From positions 765,019 through 787,290 of the forward strand of contig CM007320.1 of the NCBI GenBank assembly GCA_000333855.2: 22,272 nt of DNA, in the 5' to 3' direction. Positions 18,101 to 22,272 of this stretch are shown one piece after another. A program made the translations under genes and the position numbers. The notes under the pieces are model-generated. The model saw nothing but the letters and a program-made list of their open reading frames with translations. It was not told the origin of the DNA and did not search any database. This DNA is from Endotrypanum monterogeii (lineage: Eukaryota > Euglenozoa > Kinetoplastea > Trypanosomatida > Trypanosomatidae). The number at the start of each line of letters is the position of its first letter. Position 1 is the stretch's first letter.

Positions 18101-18982
18101 CTGGCCCCTTTGGCCACCCTGATGGTGCGCCACCCTCTGGCTTTGCTGCAGACGTTGGTGGAGGGAGGTGTCCTCGTGGAGACAATGAGTCGCTGGCTTC
18201 CGCAAGTAGAGCACTTCTCGAGCATTCGCACTGTATTTGCTTCCTGTGATGGGCTGCTGAGGCTCCTCTCGTATTTATCTCAGACGACACCATTGTGGAC
18301 GCTGACACCAGAGGAAACTCAGCAATTGGCGCAGTTGTCGGTGACTTGCCGCTGGTGGCTGCCTCAGGAGATCACTACGAGTGACAAGGGTTCGCCTAAA
18401 GTGTCGCGCAAAGTCAAGCAAAGAGGCTCAGCTGCGGCTGTGCGTCGGGTTATTTTGTCGTCACTCTCCACCCGGGGGTACGTGGAGACGTCACTGCCTT
18501 TGTACGCTGGAGTGCTGGTCAGTGTCGGTCGCGGATTTCTGACGTTGCTAGCGGCTCCTGTTCGTGCGCTCTGTTGCGCCAGTCAAGCGGCTGATGGGAT
18601 TGAGACACCAGGGAGTGGTATTAGGGCGGGCGGCTGTCTTTCGGACGAGGATGATGCCAGCGACGGTCTTTTCCGCGAGGAAAGCACGGAAGAAGGTAGC
18701 GACGCAGAGGACACGTGGGAGGAAGACGTGGACAGCTTCTCTGGTGAAGAGACTCAGAGAGGGGCTGGGCAGTCGGAGGCACCGGAAGCCAATTCATACT
18801 CATCGAGGGAGGCGGTGGATCGGCAACGGTTGCTTGGTCGAATGGGTGCACAGATGCTTCCATGGATGCAGACTTACGGCACTGAGGTGTCATCGTTTTT
18901 CACTCTTCAAGAGGCTAATATGCTCATGTCTTTTTTCACCACCTCCGCGGCTGTTAGTGCAAGTGGCCCTGTGGCGGCATGA
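15152..18982 (+). CDS. Karyopherin-beta nuclear transport receptor, importin-9/Kap114-like
   Basis: A 1276-residue, leucine/alanine-rich helical protein with the look of HEAT repeats throughout. The N-terminus (MRDAPLNLLLSHILGTDNAQ, then AAAENELERRSREVPGF) matches the start of importin-beta N-terminal domains, where the first two helices bind Ran-GTP. Near residue 445 the segment WVHDPNTFLREEEE resembles the DPxxFVxDEDD motif common to large importins and CSE1. Residues ~1162-1205 are strongly acidic (Asp/Glu/Ser), followed by a short C-terminal helical domain; this order is seen in importin-9/Kap114, which carries histones and TBP. The family assignment is strong, the subfamily less so; importin-7/8, importin-11 or a divergent exportin are alternatives. 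The frame is open back to an ATG at 14933, but that part crosses a T run upstream of the acceptor at 15100 and has no karyopherin character. Confidence 0.82.
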   Translation: MRDAPLNLLLSHILGTDNAQRAAAENELERRSREVPGFCASLARYCRTLLCSQSSRSSALVALSVLKRSVTTLDGAVELEQVVSSLFSDLGAIATLPGGGAATTRQWSSTLSTAVRRLIILCASPNAAPPSGEATHNAITAQLLRILDQYPNSDTGGLLSIYSYVWLLRTLFEEPVPDVMQGWCSELLLSCAPLLFEILCSSAASMLAVEFPHTSTSAVDSLEVKARCSLLTLIAQTLASLYEWQFASHGRRHFPADLKEHFLAAYAYLQPFICTPCTHWWSVCVATTSSGESDPSLLQARGACAATVSLVTFEYVSSVLQLSGWYRQCVSAELLQALLQSLEADRELYESSLRGYDDETGNPADSAGWAEWPHAGSSLASCGSGTTEFDWEAVVRRRAIQCWSLFRDAASLPFLKAGFVDVVGDQCGLKYYKLLLAYAVLAPADVLAWVHDPNTFLREEEEREDGVGWTTRNVVARIYADSIITLGPLFLHASLEDLHECLFSNLQDNNERACGSEALSLVCDEGTIFTRWQQRREAALFFTETVVKRRARQLRECGAVDFTPLAMHLWSFDVKNTSTHPALTARALMLLTSILQLTHATLGVSGIGSSTDAASATNPVTVAESFVAVLVADSTHALLLFTGSSKDVVPSSSSCTRLVAVLLCRVLQSALPYCSDVLLSQHFVGWQASLLALLSPEAGLTDEALYNTVEQLAELLKAAHLLREKGSQPGHDSANASAATLLMVDDLPRIVMDCWRRHLSDPSFAEAVLYLLHRVIRDSENGAELLLQELPWVNAVLSGYAQSTVEVCAVPYFLGLLKYLFEHAPDEVANRATNTILSSLCQLLLCTEESAILGASSSCLATLLNRCQAAESVQVRLVEATLEAATSGGSIGGEGNLPSALVSTAQFPDAPRTVYPLSTVIVVLVLRMLDDRRDEALLMDMGNTLVAIMQKSTSFSEAELVHVIKATVRRLSVVRTDTVAQQLLAPLATLMVRHPLALLQTLVEGGVLVETMSRWLPQVEHFSSIRTVFASCDGLLRLLSYLSQTTPLWTLTPEETQQLAQLSVTCRWWLPQEITTSDKGSPKVSRKVKQRGSAAAVRRVILSSLSTRGYVETSLPLYAGVLVSVGRGFLTLLAAPVRALCCASQAADGIETPGSGIRAGGCLSDEDDASDGLFREESTEEGSDAEDTWEEDVDSFSGEETQRGAGQSEAPEANSYSSREAVDRQRLLGRMGAQMLPWMQTYGTEVSSFFTLQEANMLMSFFTTSAAVSASGPVAA

Positions 18983-19532
18983 CGAGGATACCTGGTCTGT
19001 TTCTGCTAAGGTTCGGAATGGGTGAATATGGGGCGGAGGTCGCGGCGGGAGACATGTGAGGAACAGAGAAAGAGTCCCGCTCTACGTCTTTTAGTCAGAC
19101 GCACTCCATAAAAAAGAAAGGCGGGTGCCATCATCTACCCCTGTGACTCAACACTTTTTTACCCCTGGAATCTCTCCCTCTCCCCCTCACGAAAGGAAAA
19201 AAAATTCACCATACGGGTAAAACCTGCTTTGCCACACAAATGGTGAAGCATTTAATCACATAAGAAACATGACAAAAAGACGACAAATCGAGAGGGCGAG
19301 GAGAAAAAAAAAAACAGTTTGCTGCTCAACGTACACAGAAGAAGAGGGGCGGGGGCGGAAGAAGCGCATCACAAGGAGGGTGTCCACAGCGATGCCTGTC
19401 TTCACAAGACGATCATATGCCTATCTCTACGTCCTCTAGGTTGTAGTGGCAAGGGAGGTGAAATGAGTGGATGCCATCTCGGATAGTTTCTTTGTGTTTT
19501 TGATAGCACTGAATCATGCTTCAGAAAGTGAT

Positions 19533-19567
19533 CCCCCTCCCTCCCTCCCTCCCTCCCTCCCCTCCCC
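19533..19567. repeat. CCCT tandem repeat, G-quadruplex-capable on the minus strand
   Basis: The minus strand carries eight G runs of at least three with single-A loops, well above the four needed for an intramolecular G-quadruplex; the plus strand could form an i-motif. Confidence 0.88.
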
Positions 19568-19641
19568 TCTTCCATCGCTTGACATTCATCACTCAATACC
19601 TTTCTGGTGTGTCTCCTTACATGAACATCTGTACTTGTGAG
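19533..19641 (+). promoter_or_regulatory. CCCT-type polypyrimidine tract and spliced-leader acceptor
   Basis: Eight C runs of three to five bases, each separated by one T (19533-19567), continue into CTCTTCC. The next AG outside the immediate tract that precedes a suitable start is at 19640-19641, 33 bases before the ATG at 19674. A second acceptor at 19795-19796 would instead give the ATG at 19815. Confidence 0.5.
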
Positions 19642-19673
19642 CTTTCTCTTTCTACATCTCTCTTCACTGATTC

Positions 19674-21236
19674 ATGGAGTGCAGTTTCTCTCCGAGGTCT
19701 ACACTCGCTCATACAAGCACAGGGAGGTCAAGGGAACGTCGCTCGTCTGTCATAGTATGTTTGACGCCCTTCAAAAATAATTCTCCTTTGCTGCAGATTC
19801 TCTCTGACCTCCGCATGCATCCTTCGCTTCGCTGCTCCTCCGATGACAGCAAAGGTGACGGCACCATTGCGTCATCGGGTCAACGCGTTGCACCAGTTGC
19901 TGCTTTTCCTTCTGACCAGAGTCGGGCTGTAACGGAAAACAGTGGAAATGTGATCATACCCAGACTGGTCCACGCAACGCCGCCGCCTTTGCAACCTACC
20001 AAGACGTATGCTAATGGGCGTGTGTTTCTGAATCACAATGCATCAGCTCTCGCTCAGCCTGGTGCTTTAGCGACCGCTTCCTTGGCGCCAGCTTCTTCAG
20101 CAGTTGCGGGGTTCCCGGGGACTTCGATGCGTTCCCATATCGTCAACCGTGTTTCTCGCATGCCACCCGTGACAAGGGCTGGTGCTCAGAGTACCGTGGC
20201 GACTGCTGGTCTGGCAGAGGGTTGTCTAGCGGTTGAACCTCTTCAGTCCCCCCCAGTGACGCGGAGTGGGCTCGGCGTTGATCGTCGTAGTGTTCATGAC
20301 AGTACCCCAGCAACAGCGATTGGCGTGTCTCGTGCTCCCAGTGGCACAGTGTCACTTGAGATTGAGGGTGTGCAAACAGGAGAAGAGGTCGTTGTAGGCC
20401 TCACGCCGGCGCGGCGCCGCAGCAGCAACATTTCTAATTCAAGCGGCTCAGTTGATTTGGTGCGACTGCAACAGCTGCGTCGCCAGTTGAGAAAAGCGGA
20501 GGCAAACCTCAATACCGTGTCCGACGGGCACCGCCGACAAAAACAGGAGTTTCAACAGCAGCAGGCGGTGTGGTCTCTATTTCTGAATGAGTGCGAGGCA
20601 CGTTTGCTTCACGTTCAATCCCATCAAGCGAGCCGTGAGCGACTCTTTATCCAGGAGCTCAGTCGTTTCATGAAGCAGTTTCTTGGGGAGATGGAAGCGC
20701 AGGCGGTAAGGGCACGTGCTGTCGAGCAGGCTCATGCGAATGACAAGGCCAATCGGGATGCAGAGCACGCAACGCTTCTTGGCGAATTGGAAGTGTTAAA
20801 GGCGGCTGCAGGCAGTCGGTTGACATCGCTAAGCACACTCGACGACCTCCAAAAAGAAATGGATCGGCTTCGCAACGAGTTGGACGGTCTTCGCCAGAGC
20901 GCTTCGGATGAACAACGCAATCTGGAAAGGAAGCTGTCGCAGACACAGACTACACTGCAGTCCACAGAGGCGGAGTATAAAAGATTCCGTGAGGAGAGCG
21001 ACAAGGATCGCTACTTAGTCGCTCAGTGCCGACTTTTTATTCAGCAGGTATGCCAGCCCGGGTTCAGCGTTGTGAATGGGCCAAAACTGGAACCTGTGGA
21101 GGCTAATCGCCCCGAGCCAACAGGGTTCGTGCTGGTTCCGTTGACTGTGCTGCTCTACGGCTACGCGCTCCTCCCTGAGGGGGACCGGCAGGCAATGATT
21201 AGCCACTACGACCACAAGGCGAAGGCTCAGCAGTGA
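19674..21236 (+). CDS. Coiled-coil protein of unknown function
   Basis: A 520-residue protein that I do not recognise. Residues 1-260 are Ser/Ala/Thr/Pro-rich low-complexity sequence, probably disordered. From about 262 (LVRLQQLRRQLRKAEANL) to about 450 it is rich in Glu, Lys, Arg, Gln and Leu with heptad-like spacing, including LDDLQKEMDRLRNELDGLRQ, so a long coiled coil is likely. The last ~70 residues are different: CRLFIQQVCQPGF, then a Pro/Glu linker and the hydrophobic LVPLTVLLYGYALL, too short and isolated to call a membrane anchor. The start is uncertain: ATG 19674 follows an acceptor at 19641, but ATG 19815 (473 residues) follows another at 19796 and would drop 47 poorly conserved-looking residues. 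Structural roles at cytoskeleton or basal body are typical for such kinetoplastid proteins but are not shown here. Confidence 0.8.
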   Translation: MECSFSPRSTLAHTSTGRSRERRSSVIVCLTPFKNNSPLLQILSDLRMHPSLRCSSDDSKGDGTIASSGQRVAPVAAFPSDQSRAVTENSGNVIIPRLVHATPPPLQPTKTYANGRVFLNHNASALAQPGALATASLAPASSAVAGFPGTSMRSHIVNRVSRMPPVTRAGAQSTVATAGLAEGCLAVEPLQSPPVTRSGLGVDRRSVHDSTPATAIGVSRAPSGTVSLEIEGVQTGEEVVVGLTPARRRSSNISNSSGSVDLVRLQQLRRQLRKAEANLNTVSDGHRRQKQEFQQQQAVWSLFLNECEARLLHVQSHQASRERLFIQELSRFMKQFLGEMEAQAVRARAVEQAHANDKANRDAEHATLLGELEVLKAAAGSRLTSLSTLDDLQKEMDRLRNELDGLRQSASDEQRNLERKLSQTQTTLQSTEAEYKRFREESDKDRYLVAQCRLFIQQVCQPGFSVVNGPKLEPVEANRPEPTGFVLVPLTVLLYGYALLPEGDRQAMISHYDHKAKAQQ

Positions 21237-21890
21237 AGATGTAGACGCTTTACCAGAAAAAAAAGATATGATGCAAACATATTTGTTCCCATTTATATGT
21301 ACATACCTGCTTCCTTCGCGAGGCTATCGCCACAAAACACAGCAACGAAGAGAGGCGAGAGTGGCCTAAATGCAGCAGGTTCGTTTAACTATGAGTGTAG
21401 GTGTTGTTATTGCGTGCGTACGCCTAAACGCTGGTTAACAGTGGTGTAAGTTGTTCTTCACATTGCCGTGCGTCCGAGCGTTTTTTTTTTTTTTCACTTA
21501 CACACCCTCCATTTACAGAGCACTTGTATTCATGGGCATTCCGTAGATCACTCTACCCTTCCTCTTCTCTGCACCACCATTCTGAATATATGCCTAACTT
21601 CTGCATCCATCTCCCACGCCTCCTGCTACCCTTTGGTTATCATCGACGCACAAAGAATTCAGCACCATCCGTCTTTCTCTTCTTCACCACAGAAACGACG
21701 CGAACATAAAAAATCAGATTCCAAACATCAGCAACCGCTGCATTTTTCACACTGCACTGAAGCGCACCATTTCGTTCTCAATTTTTTCTTTTTCGAGGGC
21801 TTAAAAAACAAAAAACACTATCCGACGAAAACAATTCCACAAAAAGCGCTCCTAACCTTCTTCCCTCTCAAAAAAAAAAAACAAGAAAAA
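21237..21890 (+). other. Intergenic interval coiled-coil gene to HSP60
   Basis: About 650 bases with a T run (21481-21494), T/C-rich sequence and A-rich DNA just before the HSP60 start. The 21524-21709 frame has no credible protein features. No RNA gene recognised. Confidence 0.6.
21781..21797 (+). promoter_or_regulatory. Likely spliced-leader acceptor for HSP60
   Basis: T/C-rich tract ending in CGAG with AG at 21796-21797, giving a 5' UTR of about 93 nt that is A-rich near the ATG at 21891. An earlier candidate follows the T run at 21481-21494, with AG at 21519-21520. Confidence 0.5.
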
Positions 21891-22272
21891 ATGCTCCGCA
21901 CCGCTTCCCGTCTCGCCGGTAAGGATGTGCGCTTCGGCGATAAGGCTCGCCGGTCCATGCAAAAGGGTGTCACGCGCGCTGTTGCCGCAGTGGCGACGAC
22001 GCTGGGGCCGAAGGGTCGCAACGTGATCATTGAGCAGGCCTACGGTGCGCCGAAGATTACAAAGGATGGTGTGACTGTTGCCAAGGCGATTGAGTTCAAG
22101 GATCGCTTCGAGAACATGGGGGCGCAGCTTGTGAAGCAGGTGTGTAACCAGACGAACGACTTGGCAGGTGACGGCACGACAACCTCTGCGGTGCTTGTGG
22201 ACAGCATCTTCAGTGAGGGTCTCAAATCTATTGCCCAGGGCACCAATCCCATCGACATGAAGCGTGGCATGG
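21891..22272 (+). CDS. HSP60: Mitochondrial chaperonin HSP60, N-terminal part, cut by window edge
   Basis: Group I chaperonin (GroEL family) that folds imported proteins in the mitochondrial matrix with its HSP10 partner. The window holds 127 codons plus one base of an expected ~560. The N-terminus [16 protein letters not shown] is Arg-rich and lacks acidic residues for its first ten positions, as a cleavable mitochondrial presequence does. Family motifs follow: [28 protein letters not shown] and the ATP-binding [12 protein letters not shown]. The start is the first ATG after an A-rich leader and gives a presequence of the usual kind. Codons here look more G/C-ending than in nearby genes, as expected for a highly expressed gene. 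Confidence 0.97.
   Translation, partial: MLRTASRLAGKDVRFGDKARRSMQKGVTRAVAAVATTLGPKGRNVIIEQAYGAPKITKDGVTVAKAIEFKDRFENMGAQLVKQVCNQTNDLAGDGTTTSAVLVDSIFSEGLKSIAQGTNPIDMKRGM

Larger units (their letters stand above)
18983..19673 (+). other. Intergenic interval karyopherin to coiled-coil gene
   Basis: About 690 bases of purine-rich 3' UTR-like DNA, then a CCCT repeat that probably directs trans-splicing of the next gene. No gene or structured RNA recognised; the 19402-19596 minus frame is an antisense reading of the CCCT repeat. Confidence 0.6.

Overview
The window looks like nuclear DNA of a trypanosomatid (kinetoplastid protozoan). Long intronless reading frames lie in two head-to-head clusters. 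Most starts follow a T- or C/T-rich tract and an AG dinucleotide, the usual signal for spliced-leader trans-splicing. The proteins (an MSH8/MSH6-type MutS, a phosphomannomutase, an HSP60 with a mitochondrial-type presequence) are eukaryotic. Base composition is balanced rather than strongly GC-rich, which argues against Leishmania itself; I cannot name genus or species. From memory, PMM, MSH8 and HSP60 are also near neighbours in Leishmania and T. brucei, so the locus appears syntenic; this was not checked.

Layout. Minus-strand cluster, reading leftwards: a TLDc-domain protein (4411-5370), then the MutS homologue (1-2826), whose C-terminus runs off the left edge. A divergent strand-switch region (5371-6543) with GT and G tracts is the likely transcription start zone. 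Plus-strand cluster, reading rightwards: phosphomannomutase (6544-7284), an ALKBH4-type 2-oxoglutarate dioxygenase (7920-8813), a calcineurin-A-like protein with a degraded metal centre (9223-10437), a 99-residue protein (11068-11367), an unusually long gap that may hold a decayed gene and contains a 23-bp perfect hairpin (11368-15151), a large karyopherin-beta, probably importin-9/Kap114-like (15152-18982), a coiled-coil protein of unknown function (19674-21236), and the start of mitochondrial HSP60 (21891 to the right edge).

The genes do not form one pathway, as is normal for trypanosomatid polycistronic units. They cover mismatch repair, sugar nucleotide supply, dioxygenase chemistry, nuclear transport and mitochondrial protein folding. 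The most interesting items are the calcineurin-like pseudophosphatase that keeps a regulatory-subunit-binding helix, the nested hairpin at 14784-14852, and the gene-poor 3.8-kb interval. I found no tRNA, rRNA, CRISPR array or intact transposable element.
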